DNA of 64,000 nucleotides. It comes from Roseibium alexandrii DFL-11. GTDB taxonomy: Bacteria; Pseudomonadota; Alphaproteobacteria; Rhizobiales; Stappiaceae. The number at the start of each line of letters is the position of its first letter. Within the stretch, counting starts at the first letter, position 1. The notes under the pieces are model-generated. The model did not search any database. It was not told the DNA's origin and was given only the letters and a program-made list of their open reading frames with translations. Location of the stretch: positions 1,069,228 through 1,133,227 of the forward strand of contig NZ_CM011002.1 in assembly GCF_000158095.2 (NCBI RefSeq). The letters are read 5' to 3'. Positions 46,333-55,780 of the stretch are shown piece after piece. Both the position numbers and the translations under genes were made by a program.

Positions 46333-47656
46333 CAGCCTGGATCAAATCACGGCCTCCTTGGCCGCTCTTGATACAGAAATTGGCCGCGTCAAACTGAGCG
46401 GTCAGGTCACGCAGGTCTCCGCAGAAGCGATCCGGGTGTCTGGATTGTCACGCGTGGTTTGTTTGGGAGACCTGATCCAGTTTGAAGGCCGGTCCGGTGT
46501 TCGTCAGGGCGAGATTATCCGGCTTGAACAAAAGGATGTTGTTGTTAAACCTCTGGAGCGGGTATCGGACATCGGAATTGGCAGCGTTGCCTCGCTGATG
46601 GGAGGTTTGGCGATCCATCCGGACCTCAGTTGGCGCGGGCGCATCATCAATGCACTCGGAGAGCCGATCGACGGGCAGGGGCAATTGCGGCACGGGGTCG
46701 AGGCTTTTCTTCTGGACCGTGCTCCACCTCCGGCAATGAATCGGGAGAAGGTCACGGAAGGTGTGCGAACAGGTGTTCGTGTCATCGATCTTTTTACTCC
46801 GTTATGTGTAGGGCAGAGGATCGGTGTATTCGCAGGATCCGGAGTAGGGAAATCGACGTTGCTCGGGATGCTCGCAGGGTTCGGAGAATTCGACACTGTC
46901 GTGGTTGGGCTTGTTGGTGAGCGCGGTCGTGAAGTCCGGGAGTTTATTGACGACATTCTTGGTGAAACGATTGCCAATTCCGTCGTTGTTGCTTCCACCG
47001 GTGATGAAAGCGCAATGCAGCGCCGTCTCGCTCCGAAGACGGCAATGAGTGTTGCCGAATATTTCAGGGCTCAAGGCCACAAAGTTCTGCTGATTCTGGA
47101 TTCTGCAACCCGGTTTGCGCATGCGGCCCGCGATGTCGCTCTTGCGGCCGGTGAGCCTCCGGTCGCCCGTGGGTATCCACCAAGTGTTTTTGCTGATCTT
47201 GCCCGGTTGATTGAACGCGCTGGACCAGGAGCCAGCGGCGAGGGCTCGATTACCGGTATTTTTTCTGTCCTGGTAGACGGTGATGACCACAATGATCCCG
47301 TGTCTGACGCCATTCGGGGTTTGCTTGACGGTCATATTGTTCTGGATCGAAAAACCGCAGAATCAGGAAGATATCCGCCGGTAGAGATTTTGAAGTCAAC
47401 ATCGCGTCTTGCGTCCCGCGCGTGGACAGAAGATCAACAAGAATTGATCCACCGGATCAAGGGGCTGATTTCTCACTATGAAGATACGAAAGATCTTCGG
47501 ATGATGGGTGGATTTCAGATTACTGGCGATGAGCACTTGGAGAAAGCGTGCCGCCTTGTTCCCAGGATCTACGAAGCGATGCGTCAGGGTGCAAAGCAAC
47601 CGGTGCCTGGAGATCCTTTTGCCGAGTTGGCTCAAGCCTTGGCTGCGGACGCGTAA
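46310..47656 (+). CDS. fliI: Flagellum-specific ATPase FliI
   Basis: 448 aa. ATPase of the flagellar type III export apparatus, related to F1-beta. Motifs: GRIINALGEPIDG, EGVRTGVRVIDLFTPLCVGQ, Walker A FAGSGVGKSTL, GERGREVREFI, Walker B KVLLILDSATRFAHA, and ERAGPGASGEGSITGIFSVL. Intact. The start at 46310 lies inside the upstream gene. Last gene of the plus-strand flagellar operon, followed by a terminator. Confidence 0.95.
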   Translation: MPSSQHLNSLDQITASLAALDTEIGRVKLSGQVTQVSAEAIRVSGLSRVVCLGDLIQFEGRSGVRQGEIIRLEQKDVVVKPLERVSDIGIGSVASLMGGLAIHPDLSWRGRIINALGEPIDGQGQLRHGVEAFLLDRAPPPAMNREKVTEGVRTGVRVIDLFTPLCVGQRIGVFAGSGVGKSTLLGMLAGFGEFDTVVVGLVGERGREVREFIDDILGETIANSVVVASTGDESAMQRRLAPKTAMSVAEYFRAQGHKVLLILDSATRFAHAARDVALAAGEPPVARGYPPSVFADLARLIERAGPGASGEGSITGIFSVLVDGDDHNDPVSDAIRGLLDGHIVLDRKTAESGRYPPVEILKSTSRLASRAWTEDQQELIHRIKGLISHYEDTKDLRMMGGFQITGDEHLEKACRLVPRIYEAMRQGAKQPVPGDPFAELAQALAADA

Positions 47657-47690
47657 ACCATTTTCGCCGAAATCATGTAAAAGTTACGAG

Positions 47691-47717
47691 GCGTCGCTTT
47701 ATTTAGCGGCGCTTTTT
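47691..47717 (+). terminator. Rho-independent terminator after fliI
   Basis: GCGTCGCT (47691-47698) pairs with AGCGGCGC (47705-47712), eight pairs with one G-U, loop TTATTT, followed by five T and an AT-rich run. Confidence 0.88.
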
Positions 47718-47947
47718 ATATATATCTTCGACTAATTCATTTGATATAACCAGTGGAAACGTATTTTAATAAAATTACTTATTATTTTTATCTCAATCTT
47801 TCTGTCGTTTTATTTAGTTTTGCAATTTCCAATAAGCTTAGTCGTTACCAAAAACCTCCAAATACAACTCTTGCGATGGAAGAATTGTTGACGGCGCGAT
47901 GTGGTAATTTTACCCATACTACATCGAAAAGTTTTGGGGGCTAAATC

Positions 47948-48733
47948 ATGTTTATTATCGTTGACGACAGAGAGATCGTCACAAGTGGCTATGCCGCTGC
48001 CTTTGAGAGGGAGGGGTACGCTTCCCTCGAATTGTTGCCTGGTGAATTGCCTGATTGGCTGGAAACAGGGTGCTCGCAAGATCTAGCTTCTGTTGATGCA
48101 ATCTTGATTGGCGAATGTACTGAGAGGGCGGGTTTTATAACGCAGATCAGAAGTCGTTGCCCGGAAGCGCAAATTGTTGCCCTTGAAGACACTGCAAGCT
48201 TGCAAGGTACACTTGATCTTTTCTCAGCCGGTTTCGACGAGGTGTTGAAGAAACCAGTTCATGTTCGCGAGATCATTGCCCGGTTCGGTGTATTCCGCCG
48301 CCGCGCCATGGCGCGGGACACGTCCTCGGAGGCTGGTGCCATTGAGGTGTTTTTTGACGGTCGCGACCCGACTGTTGGCGGGCAGGTCATGGAGTTGCCG
48401 CGCCGTGAGCGTCGTATCCTTGAGTATCTTGTCAAAAACAAGGGCCGCAGGGTTACCAAAACGCAGATCTTTAATGCAGTTTATGGTGTTATGAACGAAG
48501 GCGTAGACGAGTGTGTGGTCGAGAGCCATATCTCCAAGCTTCGCAAAAAGCTGAAACGGCAGCTTGGTTTTGATGCCATCGAATCCACCCGATATATCGG
48601 GTACATGTTGAAAGACACAGCGTCTCCAAAACGTCTCGTCAGCGAAACGCCTTTGCCGAAATCTGCTCGTCAGCCAGTTTGGGCGGCGGTTAACAAGCGG
48701 GAATTGGTTCTTGCGGTCGAGAATGTTGGATAG
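47948..48733 (+). CDS. ftcR: Flagellar transcriptional regulator FtcR (Rem-like)
   Basis: 261 aa. Start ATG has GGGGG seven bases upstream. OmpR-type layout: N-terminal receiver-like domain (1-115: FIIVDDREIVTSGYAAAFER) and C-terminal winged helix (about 150-225: LPRRERRILEYLVKNKGRRV, TKTQIFNAVYGVM, ESHISKLRKKLKRQLG). These match FtcR of Brucella and Rem of Sinorhizobium, which activate flagellar genes. The end of beta-3 reads AILIGEC with no phosphoacceptor Asp, as in known FtcR/Rem, so it probably works without phosphorylation. The position next to fliI and the AT-rich leader (47740-47935) support this role. A C-terminal extension of about 35 residues is unusual. Confidence 0.93.
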   Translation: MFIIVDDREIVTSGYAAAFEREGYASLELLPGELPDWLETGCSQDLASVDAILIGECTERAGFITQIRSRCPEAQIVALEDTASLQGTLDLFSAGFDEVLKKPVHVREIIARFGVFRRRAMARDTSSEAGAIEVFFDGRDPTVGGQVMELPRRERRILEYLVKNKGRRVTKTQIFNAVYGVMNEGVDECVVESHISKLRKKLKRQLGFDAIESTRYIGYMLKDTASPKRLVSETPLPKSARQPVWAAVNKRELVLAVENVG

Positions 48734-49218
48734 AATGCTCACATAGCCAGTGTGTCCTGGCCTATCCCCCAGGCCCTCCGGACCTACTAATGCAGCCGGG
48801 GTCATTCATGGCTCCGGCACTTGCAGTATACGCCCCCCTCCAAAAAAACGACTGTATTGAATTCGCGTTTTTTTTAAAGACACACCGCCATTTTCTTGTT
48901 TTTGCGGTTTCGTGTTGTTTGTGTTGAATGCGGCCTGCTTTCTGCGCCGCTCCAGACCTGTCTAAATGATCGAACCTAAGTTTTTGGCCCGAGCGAACAA
49001 CTCGTCTATTAGCGGTCTTGGATGGCTGTTTTCTCAGGAATGCTGATCGCTGCACAAAAAGCGCACCAAAAATGATGTCTAATCGACGGATATAGGCGTA
49101 AGTTACAATTGTCTTTTAAGAAAAATTTAGAAAACTAGACCAATCTCTACAAACGAGTTGGGCTTTGAGTCTTGTTAAAACTTTTTCCAATGGTCGGTCT
49201 GACGTTGTTGGAGTTAGA
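48734..49218. other. 485-base non-coding stretch after ftcR
   Basis: No convincing gene before the short frame at 49219. The sequence is AT-rich with several homopolymer runs (eight T at 48870-48877). The base composition differs from the flanks. It should carry the promoter of the kinase/response-regulator pair. Confidence 0.4.
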
Positions 49219-49359
49219 ATGATCTGGAGCAGTTGTTTGTCGAGCGGGTATCGAATTCCTAAGGGTGGCAGTACGCGCAATGGTCAAGGCCTAATCGGCG
49301 CCTTGGTGTTGGTTGGTAATTCGGCTTTTGAAGCTCCGGCCAAGGGGGCAGTGATTTGA
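49219..49359 (+). CDS. Possible 46-aa leader frame overlapping the kinase start
   Basis: An ATG at 49219 with GGAG five bases before it (49210-49213) opens a 46-codon frame whose TGA stop (49357-49359) overlaps the TTG start of the kinase (49356-49358). The product (MIWSSCLSSGYRIPKGG..., later GLIGALVLVGNSAFEAP) resembles no family I know. The overlap and ribosome site suggest translational coupling or a leader peptide; chance is not excluded. Confidence 0.3.
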   Translation: MIWSSCLSSGYRIPKGGSTRNGQGLIGALVLVGNSAFEAPAKGAVI

Positions 49360-50957
49360 GTTCGAGTGCCAGTACGTCTTTGCCGTTCGCGGCATCAGAG
49401 ATGGGTCGGAACAGCCTGTCGCGAACTTTTATTGTTTATACGCTCGGTTTGTTTGCTGTTCTTGGCATAATTTTCATTGGTATCCTGACCAAGATCACAT
49501 GGGATGCATCGCACGCTCGCGCCATTCGAGTGACGGAAGCATTTTTTCAGGCGACAAAACGCCCTTTTGAGCGCGCGATTTGGACAGTCAACGCGGATGC
49601 AACTCTGCAGTTGATTCGTGGTCTTGAAAGTTTGGACGTGGTCGAAAAGGTTTGGGTTGAAACCCCGGATACGGGCAATTTCGGAGATCCACTCGCCGAC
49701 GACCGGCGGCAATCAGCGCTTAGTTACACACTGAACTCGCCAAGCACGATCCTCCACAAGGATATGATCGGTCAGGTCTTTATCATGATCGACCGGAATT
49801 CCATTTCGTACGAGATTATCTCGACGGTTGGGCTCATCGTGACCGCGATCATCGCCTATTTGCTCGTTTTGGCGTTTGTGATCCGAAGTATTTTCCATAG
49901 GCTAATCGGACTGCCTCTTTCCGAGATTGTTGCATATCTTTCAACGCCGAGATTGATTGAGGATCCGCCGACAGAAGCCTTGATGCCGGGCCGGGCGGAC
50001 GAGATTGGGATTCTGGCGTCCAGCCTGCAGTCTATGGTGCAGCGGCGCCACTTGGATCTGCAGAAAATCCAAGAGTACCAAACCAATCTTGAGGAGCTGG
50101 TCACACATCGGACCGAACAGCTAAAGTTGGTTCAGGAAGAGCTCATTCAGGCAGACAATCTGGCCGCGCTCGGGTCCTTGGTTGCCGGTGTTTCGCATGA
50201 ACTCAACACGCCGTTGGGCAATGCTTTGATGGCGGCCACAACCATCAAGGATTCGGCAACACATCTTGATGACGAACTCGAGCGCCAAACTTTGAGCAAA
50301 GAAGCGCTGGAAAATGAGGTTGCGCGGATATCTGAAACCGCGAGTATCATTGAGAAAACTTTGGCGCGTGCCCGCGAGCTGGTCGGGAATTTCCGGCAAG
50401 TTGCCGTTGATCGGCAAAGTGAGAAGAAGCGGGCCTTCAACTTTGATCACATCATCCGTGAGACGATCGCAACCTTGCAGCCAACACTTCAGAAAACGCC
50501 ATTCAAACTGGAGCTAGATCTTGATGGCGATCAGGTCATTGACAGCTATCCAGGCGCTGTTAGTCAGCTCGTCTCCAACTTTGTCGAGAATGCGGTGAAG
50601 CACGCCTACGAGGGTAAGGAACACGGAACTATCCGGCTGTCGTCAAGTATAGAAAATCGAAGCAAGGGAGCCGGCGCTGCTGGCCGAACAATCGTGTTCA
50701 AGTGCCGCGACGATGGCGTCGGGATACCCGACAAGAATTTGAAGAAAGTGTTTGAACCGTTTTTTACAACGAAATTCGGTAAAGGGGGATCCGGGCTCGG
50801 TATGGCCATTTGTTATCAGCTTGCAACCGAAGCTTTGAATGGCACAATCTCCGTGTCATCCAAGGTTGGACATGGTACTGAGTTTACTGTTGAGATCCCG
50901 GTTACGGAACCGCAGAAGAAAAAGGCACACATAACAACAACGACGAAGGTGCATTGA
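49356..50957 (+). CDS. Membrane sensor histidine kinase
   Basis: 533 aa from a TTG at 49356: AAGGGGG stands seven bases upstream and the frame is closed just before it, so only this or an ATG at 49401 is possible. Two transmembrane helices (about 25-44 and 150-172) flank a periplasmic sensor domain of about 105 residues (ITWDASHARAIRVTEAFFQA). A HAMP-like stretch and coiled coil follow, then the dimer helix with His281 in GVSHELNTPLGNA, and the ATPase domain with NFVENAVKHAYEG, DDGVGIPD and GKGGSGLGMAI. The signal is unknown. The response regulator gene begins one base after its stop, so the two form a pair. Confidence 0.92.
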   Translation: MSSSASTSLPFAASEMGRNSLSRTFIVYTLGLFAVLGIIFIGILTKITWDASHARAIRVTEAFFQATKRPFERAIWTVNADATLQLIRGLESLDVVEKVWVETPDTGNFGDPLADDRRQSALSYTLNSPSTILHKDMIGQVFIMIDRNSISYEIISTVGLIVTAIIAYLLVLAFVIRSIFHRLIGLPLSEIVAYLSTPRLIEDPPTEALMPGRADEIGILASSLQSMVQRRHLDLQKIQEYQTNLEELVTHRTEQLKLVQEELIQADNLAALGSLVAGVSHELNTPLGNALMAATTIKDSATHLDDELERQTLSKEALENEVARISETASIIEKTLARARELVGNFRQVAVDRQSEKKRAFNFDHIIRETIATLQPTLQKTPFKLELDLDGDQVIDSYPGAVSQLVSNFVENAVKHAYEGKEHGTIRLSSSIENRSKGAGAAGRTIVFKCRDDGVGIPDKNLKKVFEPFFTTKFGKGGSGLGMAICYQLATEALNGTISVSSKVGHGTEFTVEIPVTEPQKKKAHITTTTKVH

Positions 50958-50958
50958 C

Positions 50959-53202
50959 ATGGTGATGGATTTTCTGGCGCCTTCTGAGCCTAAAACCGGC
51001 GAGGAGCTTGAAAAGCCCTGGAAGGTTCTGATTGTTGACGACGATCCGGACGTGCACGAAGTCACACGGATAGCAGTGTCGGGATGCCGGTTCGAAAACC
51101 GTCCGTTCCAGCTGTTGCACGCATTGTCCGCACACGAAGCCAAGCAGATCCTTCAGGAACACGATGACATTCCGGTTGCGCTTGTCGACGTTGTTATGGA
51201 GAGCGATACAGCCGGGCTTGGTCTGGTCAGCTGGATTCGCAAGGATCTCGGTAATCGTTTCACCAGATTGATCCTGAGAACCGGCCAGCCGGGATATGCG
51301 CCCCAAACCGATGTCATCATGAAATTCGACATCGACGGATATGCCGAAAAAGCTGAATTGTCGCGCACCAAACTCATCACCGCGATCGTCACCGCGTTGC
51401 GGGGTTACAAGCTGGTGATGTCAATTGAAACCAACCGCAAGAAGCTCAAGGATTTGAACGCGCATTTTGCGGAGATCGTTCAGCAAAATGCGCTTAGTGA
51501 ATTCGCGGCGGCGGTACTGGAGCAATTTACAGCGTTGATCGGCAAGCCGATCGATTGTCTTTTGTGCGGCTACGAGACCTTACCGGAATATGCCGGGTCA
51601 GAAAAAATCGGCGTCCGTGTGTTGTCCGCCCGAGGCATCCATGAAGACAAGGTTGACTTACCGCTGGATGTGATTAGCAGCAGCGATATCCGTCATGCTG
51701 TGTCTCAGTGTATCGAGTCACAAGAAATGTGCGCAAACGCAGACGGCGTTGCACTGCCATTGGTCACCCGCAACGGTATGTCAGGCGCTCTTTATCTTGG
51801 AACCACTTACGAGGAACTTGAAGAACTTGTCGGTTCCGAAGTGGTACAGCTCTTTGTATCGAATGCTGCCCTTGGTTATGAGAAAACCGGATTGTTGGAG
51901 CACATCCGAAATCTCGCTTATGTGGACCGGATGACGGGTCTGTCGACGTTTTCCGGTTTTTTGGAAGCTTTTTACAGGAACACCCTTACAGCTTCCAAAT
52001 TGCTGGTCGTGCACGCGGATATCCAGCGGTTCCGGGTCATTGTTGACGGCATCGGTGATGAAAAGGCCTCCGGTGTCCTGAGAAAAACCGGCCACCGTTT
52101 GTCGCGGACGTTCCCGGATGCCTTGTCGATTGCACGCAAGGAACGGGATGAGTTTTTGATCCTCCTGAAGGGCAACAGTGATGACGATGTTCAGGACGTC
52201 GTTGCCCGCGTAGAAGAGGCGTTTCAGGAACCCATCCGGTTGGACGACACACAACTGACACTGCGTCCACGTCTTGGTTTCGCGATGTCGTCTGATCCGT
52301 CCAATGCGGCTGAAGACATTGCACGTCAGGCTTCCATTGCGCTCAACGACGTGCGGCAGAATGCTAACAGCAGCTACGCTGTGTTCAATCCTTTGATGCA
52401 GGAAGCGGCATTTGAACGGCTTCGTCTTGCTTCTTTGTTGACAGGTGGTCAGGAGCAGACGGAGTTTTCCGTTCACTACCAACCGATCATGTCGGCCAAG
52501 GACGAGGGCATCGCCTCCTTTGAGGCCTTGATGCGGTTCCGTACACCAGGCGGCGCATTCCTGAACACCGCCAGCATGATTGAAGCGGCGGAGACCAGCG
52601 GGTTGATTACGGAGATCGGTGCCTGGATGTTCCGGACGTCTTTCTCGGAATTCAGCAACTTTCAGGGCATCTCTGATCAGGTTCGTTTGAACGTGAATCT
52701 GTCACCCCGCCAGGTACATGCCAGCCGAATCTATAAGGACATCGAGGACGCTGCGACCAACGCTGAGCTTTCTCTAAACCGGCTTGTGTTCGAGGTCACA
52801 GAAGGCTTGTTCCTCAGCAATGATCAGGTTACCCTTGATCTTTTGACGTGGCTTCGCAAACGCGGGGCAACCGTCGTCATAGATGATTTCGGAACCGGAT
52901 ATTCTTCGTTGAGTTATCTGCGTAAACTTCCGGTGGACGGTATCAAGATTGACCGCAGCTTTATCATGCACATGGATCAGGATCCCGATGCGCTTGCTGT
53001 TGTGAAGTCGCTTCTGGCTGTTGCAAAGGCGCTTGATCTTAGCGTGACCGCTGAGGGTGTTGAGACCGTTGCGCAACGGAAAATAATGCAGGATCTCAAC
53101 TGCAGTTACCTGCAGGGCTATCTCTACTCCAAGCCCCTCAGCGCGGCGGACCTGACGGACTTTATCAACAAGGCCGTGGAGCCCGGCGTCGCTTTTGGTT
53201 GA
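50959..53202 (+). CDS. Response regulator with DUF3369, degenerate GGDEF and EAL domains
   Basis: 747 aa. Receiver (about 20-150) with phospho-Asp77 in ALVDVVME, LRTGQPG and the conserved Lys in GYAEKAEL. DUF3369 follows (about 165-320). The GGDEF domain is degenerate (ERDEF at 395-399). The EAL domain is complete: EAL at 522-524, NVNLSPRQ, FEVTEG, IDDFGTGYSSLSYL, KIDRSFI, TAEGVET and LQGYLYSKPL. It should therefore hydrolyse c-di-GMP, regulated by phosphorylation from the kinase encoded just upstream. Lying beside the flagellar genes, it probably favours motility when active; that is inference. Confidence 0.93.
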   Translation: MVMDFLAPSEPKTGEELEKPWKVLIVDDDPDVHEVTRIAVSGCRFENRPFQLLHALSAHEAKQILQEHDDIPVALVDVVMESDTAGLGLVSWIRKDLGNRFTRLILRTGQPGYAPQTDVIMKFDIDGYAEKAELSRTKLITAIVTALRGYKLVMSIETNRKKLKDLNAHFAEIVQQNALSEFAAAVLEQFTALIGKPIDCLLCGYETLPEYAGSEKIGVRVLSARGIHEDKVDLPLDVISSSDIRHAVSQCIESQEMCANADGVALPLVTRNGMSGALYLGTTYEELEELVGSEVVQLFVSNAALGYEKTGLLEHIRNLAYVDRMTGLSTFSGFLEAFYRNTLTASKLLVVHADIQRFRVIVDGIGDEKASGVLRKTGHRLSRTFPDALSIARKERDEFLILLKGNSDDDVQDVVARVEEAFQEPIRLDDTQLTLRPRLGFAMSSDPSNAAEDIARQASIALNDVRQNANSSYAVFNPLMQEAAFERLRLASLLTGGQEQTEFSVHYQPIMSAKDEGIASFEALMRFRTPGGAFLNTASMIEAAETSGLITEIGAWMFRTSFSEFSNFQGISDQVRLNVNLSPRQVHASRIYKDIEDAATNAELSLNRLVFEVTEGLFLSNDQVTLDLLTWLRKRGATVVIDDFGTGYSSLSYLRKLPVDGIKIDRSFIMHMDQDPDALAVVKSLLAVAKALDLSVTAEGVETVAQRKIMQDLNCSYLQGYLYSKPLSAADLTDFINKAVEPGVAFG

Positions 53203-53209
53203 TTTTATT

Positions 53210-53233
53210 AGCGGAACCGATGCTGCTTCCGCT
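53210..53233. terminator. Hairpin between convergent EAL and moeA genes
   Basis: AGCGGAA (53210-53216) pairs with TTCCGCT (53227-53233), loop of ten bases, in the 47-base gap between two convergent genes. T-rich on one side (GATTTTATT), so it may end both transcripts weakly. Confidence 0.5.
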
Positions 53234-53249
53234 CGTTTATACTGATCCG

Positions 53250-54455
53250 TCAGAGAACCAATACAGGAACAGCAGCACCTGCGGGCTCAGCCGGTGCAAA
53301 CGGCGGGCGTACAATCAATCCGCCCGATTTTGCCAGAAGGGCCAGCATTGAGCTGTCTTGCTTTGGGAACGGAGCTGCAATCAGCCGGCCATCAGCGTCT
53401 TCACTGAGCATTGCACGCACATAGTCCTGACGCCGGTCGTTTTCTCCGATCGCCTCGGCCAAGATTGCTTCTTTTGGAGTTGCCGAACCATTCGGAGCGC
53501 CTAGCATTTTTGCGATGAGCGGTTTTAAGAACAAAAGACCGCACACGAGACTGGATACCGGGTTTCCCGGAAGCCCGAGAACCTTTGTTTTCCCGAGGCG
53601 GCCCGCCATCAGAGGCTTTCCGGGGCGCATAGCGATCCGCCAGAACGACAGGTCCATCCCCTCATTACCAAGAACATCCTGTACAAGATCGTGATCGCCG
53701 ACGGACGCGCCGCCAAGGGTTACAAGAATGTCGGCCTCTTCGGTAATGGCCCGCTTAACGCAAGCCGCAAGTTCCTTTGGTTCATCGGGTGAAATGCCAA
53801 GGTCGAGCGGTTCCCCGCCGCAGTCCTCAACCATCGCCGCAATGCCGGCATGATTGGACGCAATGATTTGGTCAGGGCCGGGTCTGCCGCCTGGCCGGAC
53901 AAGTTCGTCGCCTGTCGCGAGAATGGCAACCTTGGGCCGCTTCACGACGGTCAAGACCGCATGGTTCATCGCAGCGGCAAGAGCCAAATGCCGATAGTCG
54001 AGTTTCAACGGTGGATTTAGGAGGATGTCGCCTTCTGAAAAATCCAGACCGGCCGCGCGAACGAACGCACCTTTTGCGGGGTTTTCCAGAACCTTGATAC
54101 GACCATCGGAACGTTCGGCGTTTTCCTGGATCAAGATTGTGTCGGCGCCATCTGGAACCGGGGCGCCTGTAAAGATCCGAACCGCTTGTCCCGGACCAAC
54201 CTGTCCGGAATATCCATGACCTGCCGGAGCTTCGCCGATGACGTCGAGTTCTGTTAGCCCGTATGTCAAATCGGAGCGCCGGATCGCATAGCCATCCATC
54301 GCGGATGCCGCAAATGGCGGCTGTGTTCGCGTTGAGGCGAGGGGCCGTGCGAGAAACCGGCCATTGGCTGCCTCCAGCGGTACAGTCTCCGCCTCCAGAG
54401 GAGCAACGCCTTTCAAGAGCTTATCAAGGGCCTCCGAAACCGGCATCAGGCTCAT
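53250..54455 (-). CDS. moeA: Molybdopterin molybdenumtransferase MoeA
   Basis: 401 aa. Inserts molybdate into adenylated molybdopterin to finish the molybdenum cofactor. Motifs: PPFAASAMDGYAIR (N-terminal), GHGYSGQVGPGQAVRIFTGA, GDELVRPG, TLGGASVGDHDLVQDVL and LGLPGNPVSSLVC. Its ATG overlaps the TGA of moaC, so translation is coupled. In relatives lexA often follows; here it is a convergent c-di-GMP gene instead. Confidence 0.95.
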   Translation of the reverse strand: MSLMPVSEALDKLLKGVAPLEAETVPLEAANGRFLARPLASTRTQPPFAASAMDGYAIRRSDLTYGLTELDVIGEAPAGHGYSGQVGPGQAVRIFTGAPVPDGADTILIQENAERSDGRIKVLENPAKGAFVRAAGLDFSEGDILLNPPLKLDYRHLALAAAMNHAVLTVVKRPKVAILATGDELVRPGGRPGPDQIIASNHAGIAAMVEDCGGEPLDLGISPDEPKELAACVKRAITEEADILVTLGGASVGDHDLVQDVLGNEGMDLSFWRIAMRPGKPLMAGRLGKTKVLGLPGNPVSSLVCGLLFLKPLIAKMLGAPNGSATPKEAILAEAIGENDRRQDYVRAMLSEDADGRLIAAPFPKQDSSMLALLAKSGGLIVRPPFAPAEPAGAAVPVLVL

Positions 54456-54961
54456 CAGGTGCCGCCCTCGCTGCCGTCCTTTTCCAATGTCCAGTGACCG
54501 GATTTTCCGCCAGCCTTTTCAACAAGGCGGATATCTCCGATGACCATGCCGCGATCGACGGCCTTGGCCATGTCATAGATGGTAAGGCAAGTCAGCGAAC
54601 ACGCTGTCAGCGCTTCCATTTCAACACCGGTTTGGCCGCTCACTTTTGTGGTCGCCGTAACGACAAGGCCCGGAAGACTATCATCCGGCTCAATGTCGAC
54701 GTTCACCTTGGACAGCATCAGCGGGTGACAGAGCGGGATAAGCTCGTGGGTTTTTTTGGCAGCCAAGATGCCCGCAATCCGGGCAGTTCCGATGACATCG
54801 CCTTTTTTGGCGTTCCCGGAGCGGATGAGTTCCAGAGTTTCAGCACGCATGGTGATGTGCCCGCGCGCAACAGCGATCCGATGTGTTGTTTCCTTTTCGG
54901 AGACATCGACCATGTTGGCCGCACCAGCTGCATCCAAATGTGTGAGGGTCGGTTCAGCCAC
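54455..54961 (-). CDS. moaC: Cyclic pyranopterin monophosphate synthase MoaC
   Basis: 168 aa. Second step of molybdopterin synthesis. Motifs: [51 protein letters not shown], and [20 protein letters not shown], followed by [17 protein letters not shown]. Complete and intact. It follows trpC by three bases and overlaps moeA. Confidence 0.96.
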   Translation of the reverse strand: MAEPTLTHLDAAGAANMVDVSEKETTHRIAVARGHITMRAETLELIRSGNAKKGDVIGTARIAGILAAKKTHELIPLCHPLMLSKVNVDIEPDDSLPGLVVTATTKVSGQTGVEMEALTACSLTCLTIYDMAKAVDRGMVIGDIRLVEKAGGKSGHWTLEKDGSEGGT

Positions 54962-54964
54962 GTG

Positions 54965-55777
54965 TCAACCTGCCTTTGACAGTGTTTCTTTGGCAAGAAG
55001 AGACTTCGTGGCTGAGGCGACGTCGTCTTGACGCATCAAGCTCTCACCGATGAGGAAGGTGGAAATGCCTACCTTGTTCATCCGCGCAAGATCAGCTGGC
55101 GTGAACAGTCCAGATTCGCCGACGATGATCCGGTCATCAGGGATCATCGTCGCCAGTTCTTCGCTGGTTTCCAGTTTGGTCTCGAATGTCTTCAGGTTTC
55201 GATTGTTGATGCCCATCAAAGGAGACGACAGCTTGAGCGCGCGTTCCAGCTCCTCTGCATTGTGAACCTCCAGAAGGACGTCCATGCCGAGCTCAAACGC
55301 CGTGTCTTCGAGCGCCTTCGCCGTGTCGTCATCGATCGCAGCGAGAATGATCAGGATACAGTCCCCGCCCCAGGCTCTCGCTTCGTAGACCTGATAGGTG
55401 TCGTAGAGAAAATCCTTGCGCAGGGCAGGGAGGCTGACGGCATCACGAGCCGCGGTCAAAAACTCTGGCTTGCCCTGGAAAGAAGGCGTGTCGGTCAGAA
55501 CGGACAGGCATGCAGCGCCTCCCGCCTCGTATGCTTTTGCAAGCAGCGGCGGATCGAAATCCTCGCGAATAAGTCCCTTGGAAGGGCTCGCCTTTTTGAT
55601 CTCGGCAATCAGAGCGTAGTCGCCAGCAGCATGTTTGGTTTCAAGGGCTTTTTGAAAACCGCGCGATGCACTCACATCCTGAATACGTGCCTTCAGATCG
55701 TCGAAAGAGACTGCTGCCTTGGCAGCTGCGATCTCATCGCGTTTATAGGCTTCGATTTTTTGAAGTATGTCGGCCAT
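54965..55777 (-). CDS. trpC: Indole-3-glycerol phosphate synthase
   Basis: 270 aa. Fourth step of tryptophan synthesis, a TIM barrel without a fused TrpF. Motifs: [96 protein letters not shown] and [14 protein letters not shown]. Complete. Four bases after trpD. With trpD it forms the tryptophan part of a mixed operon. Confidence 0.96.
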   Translation of the reverse strand: MADILQKIEAYKRDEIAAAKAAVSFDDLKARIQDVSASRGFQKALETKHAAGDYALIAEIKKASPSKGLIREDFDPPLLAKAYEAGGAACLSVLTDTPSFQGKPEFLTAARDAVSLPALRKDFLYDTYQVYEARAWGGDCILIILAAIDDDTAKALEDTAFELGMDVLLEVHNAEELERALKLSSPLMGINNRNLKTFETKLETSEELATMIPDDRIIVGESGLFTPADLARMNKVGISTFLIGESLMRQDDVASATKSLLAKETLSKAG

Positions 55778-55780
55778 GTC

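Noticed and set aside
48762..49055. 97-codon minus-strand frame after ftcR
   Set aside because: Basic, irregular composition, crosses homopolymer runs, no ribosome site.
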